Assembly (NCBI GenBank): GCA_023251455.1
Contig: JAHEYT010000022.1
Location: 124,001-188,000, forward strand
DNA length: 64,000 nt
Origin: Bacteroidota bacterium
GTDB taxonomy: Bacteria > Bacteroidota > Bacteroidia > Bacteroidales > Prolixibacteraceae
Direction: 5' to 3'
This document shows, in pieces, positions 23,418 to 33,593 of the stretch. Each line of letters starts with the position of its first letter. The stretch's first letter is position 1. A model generated the notes under the pieces. It worked only from the letters and a program-made list of their open reading frames with translations, did not search any database and was not told where the DNA came from. The position numbers were made by a program, and so were the translations under genes.

Positions 23418-26060
23418 CTAGAATTCAAGGGTCATTTGGTTTGGTGGTTCTTCGTTATCGCCAGGTTTGTCTGTCCCGAATAACAAGTCTTCAATATCCG
23501 GAATCACAATTTCAGTTGATTTGACCTCTTCTTCTTCCGGCTCCTCAACTTCCTCGTCAACAACAGTAGGCTCAAGTTCATTGATCTGGCTGATTTCATA
23601 AATCGACAGGCGTTTCCCTTTTGCCTTGTATGATTTTATGCCGATAAATTCATCGACGTCTATCACTTCCGGTTCACGGCCTTCATTTTTACCTCCAAAT
23701 TGAAGTTCCAAACGAGGATGTCCAACCCAGGTAAAACTAACCAAACGGTTCTCCGGAAATTCGCCAATAAAACCAGCTTCCTTCTGTGATTCATCAATCT
23801 GGAACCTTTTTACGTAATAAAAGCCTTGCTCTGCATCAAAATATACCGCAGTAAGTACTTTTCCCGGATTGAATTTTTCTATGAGTAATACCCCATCATT
23901 GAAATGATTCGACAAATCAAAATTGCAAATCAGGTATTCCCCGTTTTTATAGATTACGAAAATCATATCCTCGCCGGTGAATTCGCCAAGATATCTGCCT
24001 CGATTGTCGGAGTTAAGTCTCCGCACATCTTCGTCGAACCAAATTTTCCGACCACCCAATGTTGAAACGCCCTTTTCTTTGAGTGCTATTTTGTGAATTT
24101 CAAATTTAGTCAGAATATTACCCATCGAGGCGCGGCCTTTGATGGCCAGCTCACTGAAGTCAACTTCGAATATCAATTTTTTGATTCGTGGTTTGGGTTT
24201 CAGAGTAACGCGCAATACTTCGGCTTCTCCGTTTGGATTTTCGCTGAAATACATGATTCTTGAGCCAGGCGTTCCCTGTGTTAAATCGTATTCTTTGTCG
24301 CGGGTAACTCCAGTTACGGCAACACGCTTCATATATACAAACCCATTTTTACCATCGCGGTATACCACATTATAAATGGTACGGTTGTCATTTTTCTTGA
24401 AAATCGCCAGATGCTGGATATTTTTCCCGATGAATGCCTTCTCCGAAACTTTAGAAACGATGTAAGTACCGTCTTTTCTAAATACAATGACATCATCCAT
24501 ATCAGAACAGTCACAAATATATTCTGCTTTTTTCAGGCTGGTTCCCATAAAACCTTCGACCCGGTCAACATATAGCTTTTCGTTGGCAATCACCACTTTA
24601 GATGCCACAATATTTTCAAAATTCCGAATTTCGGTACGACGTTCGCGACCTTTGCCGTATTTGGTTCTTAACCTTTCAAACCACTCGATTGTAAATGGAA
24701 TGATGTGTTCAATCTTGTGATTAATTTCTTCGATTTCAGCCTCGATAGCCAGCAAATGATCATTGGCCTTGTCTGTATTGAATTTCAGGATTCGCGCCAT
24801 GCGGATTTCCATCAGCTTCAGAATATCTTCGCGGGTAACTTCGCGTTTTAGTCTGGGTTTCCATGGAAGCAGGCGCAAATCGATATGATCCACAGCCTCA
24901 TCCATGCTTGCAGAATCTTCAAATCCTTTGTCCTTGTAGATTCGTTCTTCAATGAATATTTTTTCGAGCGACGAAAAATGCCAGGCTTCTTCCAACTCAC
25001 CTTTCCTGATTTCAAGTTCCAATTTTAGCAGTGCAACTGTCTGATCGGTATTGATTCGCAGAATTTCGCTAACGCCAATAAATTTAGGTTTATCGTGTTC
25101 GATGATGCAGCTGTTGGGCGAGACGGCAATCTCACAATCGGTAAACGCAAACAGGGCATCAATGGTTTTGTCGGACGACATTCCTGGAACCAGGTGAATC
25201 AGGATCTCAACCTTGTCAGATGTATTGTCGTCGATTTTGCGGATTTTAATTTTGCCTTTATCGTTGGCTTTGATAATTGATTCGATGAGCGAAGCGGTGG
25301 TCCTTCCGAATGGCACTTCAGTAACAACCAGTGTTTTGCTATCCTTCTTCTCTATTTTAGCCCTGACTTTTATCGATGATCCGCGGATACCGTCGTTATA
25401 ACGCGTAAAATCGCCCGATCCACCAGTAGGAAAATCAGGATACAACATAAAGTCTTCACCCCGCAGATGGGCAATCGAGGCATCAATCAATTCAAGAAAG
25501 TTATGCGGAAGTATTTTGCAGGCCAATCCCACAGCAATACCTTCGACACCCTGAGCCAATAAAAGCGGAAACTTTACCGGCAGTGCTACTGGCTCGCGGT
25601 TACGTCCGTCGTACGATAATTTCCAGTTGGTCGTTTTAGGATTGAAAACCACATCGAGCGCAAATTTCGACAAGCGCGCCTCAATGTAACGCGGAGCAGC
25701 AGCGCCATCGCCTGTAAGCAAGTTCCCCCAGTTTCCCTGGCAATCAATCAATAGCTCTTTTTGTCCGAGCTGAACCAGTGCATCACCAATGGAAGCATCG
25801 CCGTGCGGGTGATACTGCATGGTTTGTCCGATGATGTTGGCGACTTTATTAAAACGGCCATCATCCATCATATTCATGGCATGCATTATCCTTCGCTGAA
25901 CAGGCTTTAAACCATCCTCGACATAAGGAACTGCACGTTCAAGAATAACATAAGAGGCATAATCTAAAAACCATTGCTGGTACATTCCAGACAAATAGAT
26001 TATTCCATCCTTTTTTTCTTCTTTCTGAAACTCTTCTTTATTGATATTTTCTTCAGTCAT
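23418..26060 (-). CDS. parC: DNA topoisomerase IV subunit A (Bacteroidetes type)
   Basis: The DNA-cleaving subunit of topoisomerase IV, which decatenates daughter chromosomes. The 880-residue protein from ATG 26060 (an upstream in-frame TTG at 26075 is less likely) has the catalytic tyrosine in GDGAAAPRYIEARLS (about Y125). The quinolone-resistance region is YHPHGDASIGDAL: the position of E. coli GyrA S83 is alanine (A89) and D87 is kept (D93). The C-terminal domain is diverged, with an acidic tail, and lacks an obvious GyrA box, as expected for ParC. It follows parE with a covarying hairpin in between, so the two form a pair. Confidence 0.88.
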   Translation of the reverse strand: MTEENINKEEFQKEEKKDGIIYLSGMYQQWFLDYASYVILERAVPYVEDGLKPVQRRIMHAMNMMDDGRFNKVANIIGQTMQYHPHGDASIGDALVQLGQKELLIDCQGNWGNLLTGDGAAAPRYIEARLSKFALDVVFNPKTTNWKLSYDGRNREPVALPVKFPLLLAQGVEGIAVGLACKILPHNFLELIDASIAHLRGEDFMLYPDFPTGGSGDFTRYNDGIRGSSIKVRAKIEKKDSKTLVVTEVPFGRTTASLIESIIKANDKGKIKIRKIDDNTSDKVEILIHLVPGMSSDKTIDALFAFTDCEIAVSPNSCIIEHDKPKFIGVSEILRINTDQTVALLKLELEIRKGELEEAWHFSSLEKIFIEERIYKDKGFEDSASMDEAVDHIDLRLLPWKPRLKREVTREDILKLMEIRMARILKFNTDKANDHLLAIEAEIEEINHKIEHIIPFTIEWFERLRTKYGKGRERRTEIRNFENIVASKVVIANEKLYVDRVEGFMGTSLKKAEYICDCSDMDDVIVFRKDGTYIVSKVSEKAFIGKNIQHLAIFKKNDNRTIYNVVYRDGKNGFVYMKRVAVTGVTRDKEYDLTQGTPGSRIMYFSENPNGEAEVLRVTLKPKPRIKKLIFEVDFSELAIKGRASMGNILTKFEIHKIALKEKGVSTLGGRKIWFDEDVRRLNSDNRGRYLGEFTGEDMIFVIYKNGEYLICNFDLSNHFNDGVLLIEKFNPGKVLTAVYFDAEQGFYYVKRFQIDESQKEAGFIGEFPENRLVSFTWVGHPRLELQFGGKNEGREPEVIDVDEFIGIKSYKAKGKRLSIYEISQINELEPTVVDEEVEEPEEEEVKSTEIVIPDIEDLLFGTDKPGDNEEPPNQMTLEF

Positions 26061-26113
26061 TTTTGTTTTTTGCAATCAAATATTGTCGTTGCATATTTTT
26101 AAGTTCCGGCTCA

Positions 26114-26146
26114 ATTCACGGGGTGACTTAAAATCACCCCGTGAAT
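26114..26146. repeat. Perfect 13-bp hairpin ATTCACGGGGTGA / TCACCCCGTGAAT
   Basis: Arms at 26114-26126 and 26134-26146 with a 7-nt loop (cttaaaa). It has the same CGGGGTGA core and the same stem and loop lengths as 12890-12922; the outer pairs differ in a compensatory way. It lies between parE and parC. Confidence 0.85.
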
Positions 26147-26156
26147 AAAACTCAGA

Positions 26157-27989
26157 TTAGAAGTCATCCTTCTCAACGTATAAATTATCAATAATAAACT
26201 CCTGCCGTTCAGGTGTATTCTTACCCATGTAGAATTCGAGCATATTGGCGACCGATTCGTGTTTTTTCATCAGAATCGGATCGAGCCGAATATCAACTCC
26301 GATGAAGTTTTTAAACTCATCAGGAGAGATTTCACCCAAACCTTTAAACCGGGTAATTTCGGCGGTTTTCCCAAGTTTTTGAATGGCAGAAACCCGTTCT
26401 TCTTCGTTGTAACAATAGTAGGTTACTTTTTTATTGCGGACACGGAAAAGCGGGGTCTGAAAAATAAAGAGATGCCCCTGGCGAACCACTTCAGGGAAAA
26501 ACTGCAGGAAAAATGTTATCAGCAGCAAACGGATGTGCATTCCGTCGACATCGGCATCGGTAGCGATAATCACTTTGTTGTAGCGCAAATCGTCGATGCT
26601 TTCTTCGATGTTTAATGCGGCCTGAAGAAGGTTAAATTCTTCATTTTCATAAACAATTTTCTTCGTTAATCCGAAAGTATTCAGTGGTTTACCACGCAAA
26701 CTAAACACAGCCTGGGTATTTACATCGCGCGATTTGGTGATCGATCCACTCGCCGAATCCCCTTCGGTTATGAAAATCGATGAATTCTCGCGCAACTCAT
26801 GATTGCTGTCCAGGTGAACCCGGCAATCGCGCAATTTGCGGTTATGCAGGTTGGCCTTTTTCGAGCGCTGCTTGGCCAGTTTTTTAATTCCTGAAATGGC
26901 TTTGCGTTCGCGTTCCGATTCCTGAATACGGCGCAACAAAACCTCCGAAACATCCGGATTTTTGTGCAGATAATTGTCCAATTCCTTCAGCACATAATTA
27001 GTCACAAAAGTCCTCACAGAAGGACCTTCCGGACCAATATCCTTGGAGCCCAGTTTTGTTTTGGTTTGCGATTCAAACACAGGTTCTTCAACCTTAATGC
27101 TGATAGCCGCAACGATTGAAGCCCGTATATCGGAAGGATCAAAATCCTTTTTATAGAAATCGCGGATGGCTTTTACAATAGCTTCACGGAAAGCCACAAG
27201 ATGAGTTCCACCTTGCGTTGTATGTTGTCCGTTTACAAACGAATAATAGTCTTCACCGTACTGATTTCCGTGTGTAAGGGCCACCTCAATATCGCCATTT
27301 TTCAGGTGAATCACCGGATAAAGCGACTCCCCTTCCATATTTTCTTCGAGTAAATCGCGCAGTCCGTTTTTGGATTGAAACTTTTCTCCATTGAAATCCA
27401 GAATTAGCCCAGCATTCAGGAAAGAATAGTTTTTCATCATATTGACCACATAATCGTCAATATAATGGTAAGCTTTAAAAACAGTGACGTCAGGCGTAAA
27501 AGCAACGTATGTGCCATTGGCCTGATCGGTTGAAGTTACATCTTTCTCCTCTTTTACAACCCCTTCGCTGAAATTGATTTCCTTGACTTCGCCTTCGCGA
27601 AACGACTTGATCAAAAAATGGCTCGACAACGCATTTACTGCCTTGATCCCAACACCATTCAACCCAACCGATTTTTTAAACACTTCGGAGTCGTATTTGG
27701 CCCCGGTATTCATTTTCGAAGCTACATCAAGCAACTTTCCCAACGGGATGCCACGGCCATAATCGCGCACCGAAACCAATTCGTTGCTGACACGAACTTC
27801 AATCTTTTTTCCGTTCCCCATCATGAACTCATCGATGGAGTTATCCATCACTTCCTTCAGCAAAACATATATACCATCATCGCTGGCCGAGCCGTCGCCC
27901 AACTTGCCAATATACATCCCGGGCCTTTTCCGGATATGTTCTTGCCAGTCAAGCGTTTTTATTGAACCTTCATCATAATTCGGCATCAT
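26157..27989 (-). CDS. parE: DNA topoisomerase IV subunit B (Bacteroidetes type)
   Basis: The ATPase subunit that partners ParC. The 610-residue protein has the GHKL ATP-binding motifs [11 protein letters not shown] (the catalytic Asn-binding helix, about 45), YGRGIPLG, and [14 protein letters not shown]. The TOPRIM domain carries [12 protein letters not shown] and [14 protein letters not shown]. The C-terminus lacks the long insertion of many GyrB proteins. The start is ATG 27989, preceded by GGAAAG at a good distance; an alternative ATG is 3 bp further. An in-frame TTG at 28001 is unlikely. A TATATTTG box at 28009-28016 would give a very short leader. Confidence 0.88.
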   Translation of the reverse strand: MMPNYDEGSIKTLDWQEHIRKRPGMYIGKLGDGSASDDGIYVLLKEVMDNSIDEFMMGNGKKIEVRVSNELVSVRDYGRGIPLGKLLDVASKMNTGAKYDSEVFKKSVGLNGVGIKAVNALSSHFLIKSFREGEVKEINFSEGVVKEEKDVTSTDQANGTYVAFTPDVTVFKAYHYIDDYVVNMMKNYSFLNAGLILDFNGEKFQSKNGLRDLLEENMEGESLYPVIHLKNGDIEVALTHGNQYGEDYYSFVNGQHTTQGGTHLVAFREAIVKAIRDFYKKDFDPSDIRASIVAAISIKVEEPVFESQTKTKLGSKDIGPEGPSVRTFVTNYVLKELDNYLHKNPDVSEVLLRRIQESERERKAISGIKKLAKQRSKKANLHNRKLRDCRVHLDSNHELRENSSIFITEGDSASGSITKSRDVNTQAVFSLRGKPLNTFGLTKKIVYENEEFNLLQAALNIEESIDDLRYNKVIIATDADVDGMHIRLLLITFFLQFFPEVVRQGHLFIFQTPLFRVRNKKVTYYCYNEEERVSAIQKLGKTAEITRFKGLGEISPDEFKNFIGVDIRLDPILMKKHESVANMLEFYMGKNTPERQEFIIDNLYVEKDDF

Positions 27990-28008
27990 ATTTCTTTCCA
28001 ATTTGCAA

Positions 28009-28016
28009 CAAATATA
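28009..28016 (-). promoter_or_regulatory. -7 box TATATTTG of parE
   Basis: A full TAnnTTTG match on the minus strand, 20 bp before the chosen parE ATG. No TTG with correct spacing is evident upstream. Confidence 0.42.
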
Positions 28017-28311
28017 AAGAAAACAAAAGTCGATTGGAAATTCACAAGCCCGACATTAACTAACAATTAACGGTTGAAAACTTATTCAAATTCTTCTGGT
28101 TTAAGTCGAAAATAAAATGAGAATCAGATCATTTATCCGATTGGTTTACAGGTGCATATTCAAATTTCAAAATGATTTTTCAAATCACAACATTATTTTC
28201 ATTTCTCGTTCGTTTTATTGAAAAATGAGCTGGCCTGACTGAACCTCTTCAACAAATTTCACAAGCCGAATCATCCTCTGAAAATTCAGATTTGAACTTC
28301 TTTTCTGAATA
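28017..28311. other. Intergenic region between divergent parE and the Porin_10 gene
   Basis: About 295 bp, AT-rich, with no credible frame, no hairpin of note and no repeat-family member that I can recognise. Confidence 0.5.
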
Positions 28312-28341
28312 TTGACGAGGGTTTTATTTTAATTATCTTTG
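28312..28341 (+). promoter_or_regulatory. Consensus Bacteroidetes promoter TTG-N19-TATCTTTG
   Basis: TTG at 28312-28314 and a perfect TAnnTTTG (TATCTTTG) at 28334-28341 are 19 bp apart. The ATG of the gene follows only 7 bp after the box, so the transcript should be leaderless or nearly so. This is the best promoter match in the window. Confidence 0.65.
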
Positions 28342-28348
28342 CGTCGAA

Positions 28349-30313
28349 ATGTTAAGAAAGTTTACCTACATAGTCATTGCAGCAGTTTTGATCGTAATCC
28401 AAACCAACGCCCAAAACAGGTCGATAGGTTCGGGCACGAATCGTGAAAGTGGTTCAGAAATGAATTCAGATTCAGAATCTTCGTCAAGGAAAAACAAAAC
28501 TCAAGTTAAGCCCAAAATCCCTTCTATTATTAAAACATGGCAAGTACGCCAGCAAGGCACACTGATTGAAAAAACAGAACTGGATACTGCGCTGACTTTT
28601 TACCATGTCTTCCAACCGATTTACAAAAAAAGTATTAGCAGTACATTTACAGGAAATAACGGAGGGGCGTCTATTTCCAATGATTTCTTCCAACGCAAAT
28701 ACAATTCTGATTTTTATTTTGCCCGATCGTTCGATGCCTATTGGCTCACACCTTCGCAAATCAATTATTTCAATACTACCACCCCATTTTCATTGCTCGA
28801 TTACAGCCAAAGTGAAAGTAAAAGCTCCAAAAGCGAAACACGGTTTAATGTTTTCCTTTCTCAAAACGTAAACAAAAAACTCAACGTCCAATTCATTTAT
28901 AACCAAACAAAATCTCAGGGACAGTATTTATACCAGGAAAATAAATTCCATAATATCGGACTGGTTTCTTCTTATAATTCCAACAACTTTCTGTCGCATT
29001 CGAATATCATTTTCAATCGTCTGGAAGGACAGGAAAACGGTGGAATTGAGGCAAACCAACCACTCAGCGGAACTGATAAAACTGAAAATTTCAGCGTCCG
29101 AATGGATGATGCTTTAAACAAGATTCAGAATAATTCGGTTTTCACGGTCAACGAGTATCGCGTTGGCAAAACCATTGAGGCCGATAGTGCCGAAAATGTA
29201 GTTGAAAGATTCATTCCCCGAGTTGGATTTATTCACGAATTTGAGCTTTCGGGAAACAAACGAAGATTCACGAAAACCGATCCGAATACTTTTTTCAAAA
29301 ACATTTACGATAACGATACGCTCACTCATGACAGCACCAAATATTCCCGATTGACCAATATTTTCCAGATCAAGTTTTACGAGGCGCCTGACCGCAAATT
29401 TACATTCGGGAAACGTGCCTACATTGGAAACGACCAGCTTTGGTACGGTTTTTCATCGGCCAAATATTATCCTAAAAAGCAATCGAACACGTTTATTGGC
29501 GGTGGTATTTTCAGAAACGAAGGAAAATTCTGGCAATGGGAAGCCGACGGACGGATTTATCTGACGGGATATCGCACCGGACAAACAGAACTAAATGGAT
29601 ATGTGAATAAGCCTCTAAAAATTGGGAGAGATACCACAAGTCTTCGGATTGAAGGAAGCTTAAAGTCTCTGGTTCCGGAATATTACGACCAATATTTTTA
29701 TTCGAATCATTTTGAATGGCGCAATAATTTCAGCAACATCAACGAGATGACGATAAAGTCGAGCATTCATTCACAGGAATATAAAACTACGGTTGGAGTC
29801 AATTATTCTTTAATCGGAAATTACATTTACAACAACAGTCAAGCCATGCCAGCACAGTCGAACAGCGAATTGCTGGTCCTTTCGGCTTACCTCAACAAAG
29901 ATTTTGAAAGTGACCATTGGGTCATTCGCACGCAGGCATTGGTTCAGAAAGCAAATAACGAAAACATCATACATCTACCTGTATTTGCCGGATTCATCAG
30001 TATGAATTACAGAACGATTATTTCAAAAGTAATGCATTTCCAGATTGGCGCCGACACACGATATAACTCCAACTTTTATGCTGATGCTTACGATCCGGCA
30101 ACATCCAGGTTCTATCTTCAGGACACAAAACTTATCGGGAAATATCCGTACATCGATTTGCATGCAAACCTGAAACTAAAACGCACGCGGTTCTTTTTTA
30201 TAATGATGAATGCCGCCTCAGGCTTGGTTGGAGACAACTACTTTCTGGCACCCGATTACCCCTATTATCGCCGGACTTTCCGAATCGGAATTTCGTGGTC
30301 GTTTTATGACTAG
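28349..30313 (+). CDS. Putative outer-membrane porin, Porin_10 family
   Basis: A 654-residue protein with a signal peptide (MLRKFTYIVIAAVLIVIQTNA, cut before QNRS), a Ser/Asn-rich low-complexity stretch (about 25-50), and then a long region of alternating aromatic/polar beta strands ending in FRIGISWSFYD, a typical outer-membrane barrel C-terminus. The layout fits the Porin_10 family of putative porins in Bacteroidetes. Substrate unknown. The start is ATG 28349, directly downstream of the consensus promoter, so it may be translated from a leaderless mRNA. It stands alone between divergent parE and convergent nudL. Confidence 0.78.
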   Translation: MLRKFTYIVIAAVLIVIQTNAQNRSIGSGTNRESGSEMNSDSESSSRKNKTQVKPKIPSIIKTWQVRQQGTLIEKTELDTALTFYHVFQPIYKKSISSTFTGNNGGASISNDFFQRKYNSDFYFARSFDAYWLTPSQINYFNTTTPFSLLDYSQSESKSSKSETRFNVFLSQNVNKKLNVQFIYNQTKSQGQYLYQENKFHNIGLVSSYNSNNFLSHSNIIFNRLEGQENGGIEANQPLSGTDKTENFSVRMDDALNKIQNNSVFTVNEYRVGKTIEADSAENVVERFIPRVGFIHEFELSGNKRRFTKTDPNTFFKNIYDNDTLTHDSTKYSRLTNIFQIKFYEAPDRKFTFGKRAYIGNDQLWYGFSSAKYYPKKQSNTFIGGGIFRNEGKFWQWEADGRIYLTGYRTGQTELNGYVNKPLKIGRDTTSLRIEGSLKSLVPEYYDQYFYSNHFEWRNNFSNINEMTIKSSIHSQEYKTTVGVNYSLIGNYIYNNSQAMPAQSNSELLVLSAYLNKDFESDHWVIRTQALVQKANNENIIHLPVFAGFISMNYRTIISKVMHFQIGADTRYNSNFYADAYDPATSRFYLQDTKLIGKYPYIDLHANLKLKRTRFFFIMMNAASGLVGDNYFLAPDYPYYRRTFRIGISWSFYD

Positions 30314-30345
30314 CACTTGAAGAGCCGAGGGACTGAAGGATTGAA

Positions 30346-30981
30346 TTACTGAATACGGCGTTGATTTTTCAGAATTTCAATTAATTCAGATAAAATCATT
30401 GCTGTAGCACCCCAGATAAATTCTCCATTGTATGGATAGTATTTAACACGAAGCAACCCAGTTACAGTCTCAAGTTCAGTTTCTGATATAATTTCGTTGA
30501 CAACAAAATCGCTTACAGGAAATAAAATTAGTTCTTCCACTTCACCATAATCAACTAAAAACTCGGGCTTTTTGTCGGCCCATGCCAAAAAAGGCTGAAT
30601 AGAAAACTTACTTACCTCAACATACAGATCAGACAATTTACCCAGAATTTCAATTTGATGGTGATCAACACCGACTTCTTCCCTGGCTTCGCGCAATGCG
30701 GTCATTTCTGCTGAAAGATCATCTTTTTCAACTTTTCCGCCTGGAAAACTGATTTGTCCCGGATGATGTTTCATGGTTCGTGGGCGTTTGGTCAGGCAAA
30801 TATATAACTGTTCTCCTTCAGGAAAAAGCAGCAGCAAAACACTGCTCATTTTTACCGACGAAAGTTCATCGTCACGGGTTTTTAGACGCCTGCCCGGAGG
30901 AAGCAATTTTGAATGTGCCTTAATTCCAGGCAAATCGCCCAGCAAAATTTCTTTCAGATATGTCTTAACAGCCGAATACAT
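30346..30981 (-). CDS. NUDIX hydrolase, CoA pyrophosphatase (NudL) type
   Basis: A 211-residue cytoplasmic hydrolase. The NUDIX box reads GGKVEKDDLSAEMTALREAR then EEVGV (about 75-99). It is preceded by RPRTMKHHPGQISFPGG, the signature that marks the CoA-diphosphatase group (NudL/YeaB), which splits CoA into 4'-phosphopantetheine and 3',5'-ADP. Convergent with the porin gene; 160 bp separates it from the following permease gene, and I see nothing notable in that gap. Confidence 0.85.
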   Translation of the reverse strand: MYSAVKTYLKEILLGDLPGIKAHSKLLPPGRRLKTRDDELSSVKMSSVLLLLFPEGEQLYICLTKRPRTMKHHPGQISFPGGKVEKDDLSAEMTALREAREEVGVDHHQIEILGKLSDLYVEVSKFSIQPFLAWADKKPEFLVDYGEVEELILFPVSDFVVNEIISETELETVTGLLRVKYYPYNGEFIWGATAMILSELIEILKNQRRIQ

Positions 30982-31141
30982 TCTATAAAATTAACGAATT
31001 ATGTCCTTGATGCAGTCAAAGCTTCATTTATTTTCCGGATATATTCATGATTTAATGTAGGCTTAATTCACTTAAAAGAAGAAAAAATATGACATTTCAG
31101 GATAGTTATTTGACCCGAACAGTATTCGGTGTGTCCATTGT

Positions 31142-32395
31142 TTACTCGAACCGGATAGTTTTTTCAGGGGAAACTTTAGTGATAAAATAGGACGGCAAAA
31201 GCAACATCAAAGTGGTTATTACGACCGTACCAACATTCAGTAAAACCAGATGCAAAATGGTGAGATTTATCGGTACATATTCAAGGTAATACGAACTCGG
31301 ATCGAGCTTGAAAACATGAGTATATTGCTGAATTAGACAAATGCCAACACCAAGGATATTACCCAACACCAGAGCTTTAAGTATCAGCATAACCGAAAAA
31401 TACAGAAACACCTTCCGGATGCTCCAGTTACGCGCGCCCATGGCTTTTAGAATGCCAATCATCTGGGTGCGTTCAAGAATAATAACCAGAAGGCTTGAAA
31501 CCATATTAAATCCGGCGACCAAAACCATGAGGGTTAAAATGACCCACACATTCATGTCGAGCAAACCCAGCCAGTCGAAAATATGTCGGTATTTTTCCTT
31601 GATACTAATTACCTGCAATACGGGGCTATCCGGAGTTGTATTTCTCAGCAGCAAATCGTTTACGTCCTTTTCAATTGGGGAGAGTTGCTTGAAATCGTTA
31701 ACCAGAATTTCGAAACCACTTATCTGATCGTCCTTCCAGTTGTTTAACCGGCGAATGTGGTTTATGTCAACCAAAACGAACATTCGGTCGAACTCTTCGA
31801 GACTGGTTTTATAAATTCCGGCCAGTTCAAACTTCCGCTGACGAGGAACAAACTCCGATCCATTGATAAAAAACATATTGAGATCGTCGCCCAACTTAAG
31901 TTTAAGTAAGTCGGCCATTTGTTTCGATATCCAGATTTGGTTGCTTCGAACAGTGTCCTGAACGTGAAAAGGTTCGCCTGCAATTTTGTTCTCCTGAAAA
32001 AACGACCAGTCGAAGTCGGGGCCAATTCCTTTCAGCACAACACCCTGAATTTCGTCGTCCGTGCGAATAATACCGGGCTTAGTTGCAAAAATCTGTACAT
32101 GTCGGATACCTTCAATACTTTTGAGTTCAGGCAAAAACGCCTGATTCTGGCTAATCGGACTGGTTTCGAACGATTGATTAGAATCCAGGTTAACAACTTG
32201 CAAATGCGAGCCAAACCCAATGACCTTGCGCCCAACTTCCGATTTATAGCCGGTAACGATAGCCACTGACAAAATGAGCACCACCAAGCCGAGAACAATG
32301 CCGAAAAGGGCAATATTTACGATCCGATGTGAGAGGTTTTCCCGATTTTCTTTCGAGGAAAAAATCCGTCTGGCTATGTAAAGATTTATATTCAA
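31142..32395 (-). CDS. FtsX-family ABC transporter permease, LolC/LolE-like
   Basis: A 417-residue permease with one N-terminal transmembrane helix (about 24-48), a large periplasmic domain and three C-terminal helices (about 280-300, 325-350, 375-400), the layout of lipoprotein-releasing LolC/LolE. The FtsX block near 300 (ILERTQMIGILKAMGARNWSIRKVFL) is clear. No ATPase gene is adjacent. The start appears to be TTG at 32395, two bases after the stop of the preceding gene; no ATG lies near, so translational coupling is likely. Confidence 0.82.
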   Translation of the reverse strand: MNINLYIARRIFSSKENRENLSHRIVNIALFGIVLGLVVLILSVAIVTGYKSEVGRKVIGFGSHLQVVNLDSNQSFETSPISQNQAFLPELKSIEGIRHVQIFATKPGIIRTDDEIQGVVLKGIGPDFDWSFFQENKIAGEPFHVQDTVRSNQIWISKQMADLLKLKLGDDLNMFFINGSEFVPRQRKFELAGIYKTSLEEFDRMFVLVDINHIRRLNNWKDDQISGFEILVNDFKQLSPIEKDVNDLLLRNTTPDSPVLQVISIKEKYRHIFDWLGLLDMNVWVILTLMVLVAGFNMVSSLLVIILERTQMIGILKAMGARNWSIRKVFLYFSVMLILKALVLGNILGVGICLIQQYTHVFKLDPSSYYLEYVPINLTILHLVLLNVGTVVITTLMLLLPSYFITKVSPEKTIRFE

Positions 32396-32397
32396 GA

Positions 32398-33402
32398 CTA
32401 ATGACTAATTTCTAATACGTCTTCGCGTTCATTTACAAAAGGCAGAACAATCAGGCCGATCAACCCAAGTACAATCAGCATAATGGTTGAGGTCCCGTGA
32501 GCAAGTAAAGCGAACACTTTTCCGTCAGCTCTATCCACTCCGTAAAGCGCAAGTCCCTCAATGACCATAAAATGCCAGGCACCAATACCGCCCTGCACCG
32601 GAGCCACCATGCCAAAGCTACCCAATACGAATACGGTTAAACCAGCCAACAAACCTAAATGCGAAGTAAACCCAAATGAAAAGAATATCACATACATCAT
32701 CAGATAATACAATACCCAGATGAATACCGAGTGAAAAATAAATGCACCTTTTTTCTTCATTTTACTGATACTGCGAAAGCCTTCAACAAACTGGCCGACA
32801 AAACCCATCGCCTTTTTTGTGAGCGAACTTTCGCGGATCTTATGACGGCTAATCCATAAAACGATCAGAAACAGCAACAACCCACCAATCAGAATCGGTG
32901 AATAAATTACTTTTTGTAGCTTTTCGTTCACTTCAGGATTGTTCTTCAGAAATTCCAATACCTGTCCAAACTGAGTCAGAGCAACTATCGCCAAAAGAAC
33001 AAGCAACATCAACACATCGATTAAACGTTCGAGTACCACAGTGCCCACCAACTTCGTAAACGATATTTTTTCGTAGCGTGCTATAACTCCACATCGGGAA
33101 ATTTCGCCCATTCGGGGTAAAGCCAGATTCATGAGGTAACCAACCATAACTGCCAAAAAAGTATTCAGTATCCGGGGTTTCCTTCCGAGCGGTTCAATCA
33201 GCAAGTTCCAGCGTATCGTTCGACTGACATGGCTCAACAATCCAAGGAAGAGTGAAACCCCAATCCATAAATAATTGACATCGTTGGTTAATATGCTTTT
33301 AATGCGTTTAAAATCCTGATCTTTATAAACCATCCAGAATATGAGAATTCCTAGTATAAAAAAGGAGACAAATTTGAGGGTTTTAAGTAAATTTTGTTTC
33401 AA
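32398..33402 (-). CDS. Flippase-like integral membrane protein (UPF0104 / LPG-synthase TM region family)
   Basis: A 334-residue protein with about eight hydrophobic segments and the family motifs LSHVSRTIRWNLLIEPLG, LAVMVGYLMNLALPRMGEISR and GGIGAWHFMVIEG. This is the AglD/MprF-type transmembrane flippase domain without a catalytic domain, so a lipid or lipid-linked substrate is likely but unknown. The start is TTG at 33402. The last codons (EISH) and the stop overlap a fragment of the TAATGAC repeat family. It forms a two-gene unit with the LolC/E-like permease. Confidence 0.8.
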   Translation of the reverse strand: MKQNLLKTLKFVSFFILGILIFWMVYKDQDFKRIKSILTNDVNYLWIGVSLFLGLLSHVSRTIRWNLLIEPLGRKPRILNTFLAVMVGYLMNLALPRMGEISRCGVIARYEKISFTKLVGTVVLERLIDVLMLLVLLAIVALTQFGQVLEFLKNNPEVNEKLQKVIYSPILIGGLLLFLIVLWISRHKIRESSLTKKAMGFVGQFVEGFRSISKMKKKGAFIFHSVFIWVLYYLMMYVIFFSFGFTSHLGLLAGLTVFVLGSFGMVAPVQGGIGAWHFMVIEGLALYGVDRADGKVFALLAHGTSTIMLIVLGLIGLIVLPFVNEREDVLEISH

Positions 33403-33429
33403 GCTCTTTTATTTATTGAGATGAATGCT

Positions 33430-33462
33430 TTTGTAATTCAAGGTTATTTTAACGTACTTTTG
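33430..33462 (+). promoter_or_regulatory. Candidate rsmA promoter TTTG-N21-TACTTTTG
   Basis: TTTG at 33430-33433 and a full-match -7 box TACTTTTG at 33455-33462, 21 bp apart. It would give a leader of about 125 nt before the ATG at 33594. Confidence 0.5.
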
Positions 33463-33593
33463 TCGTGGCAAGTTAAAGCGAGTTTATTATTGCTCAACCT
33501 ATAACCAACCATCGAGGCAAAAATACAGATTTGTTTTAAATCGGGCAGTTTTTTATCAATAATTAAAAATCACTCCTGAAATCAGGAAAAAAT

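Noticed and set aside
31090..31192. 33-codon plus-strand frame beginning ATGACATTTCAG
   Set aside because: It runs into the end of the opposing permease gene, has no family resemblance and no supporting context.
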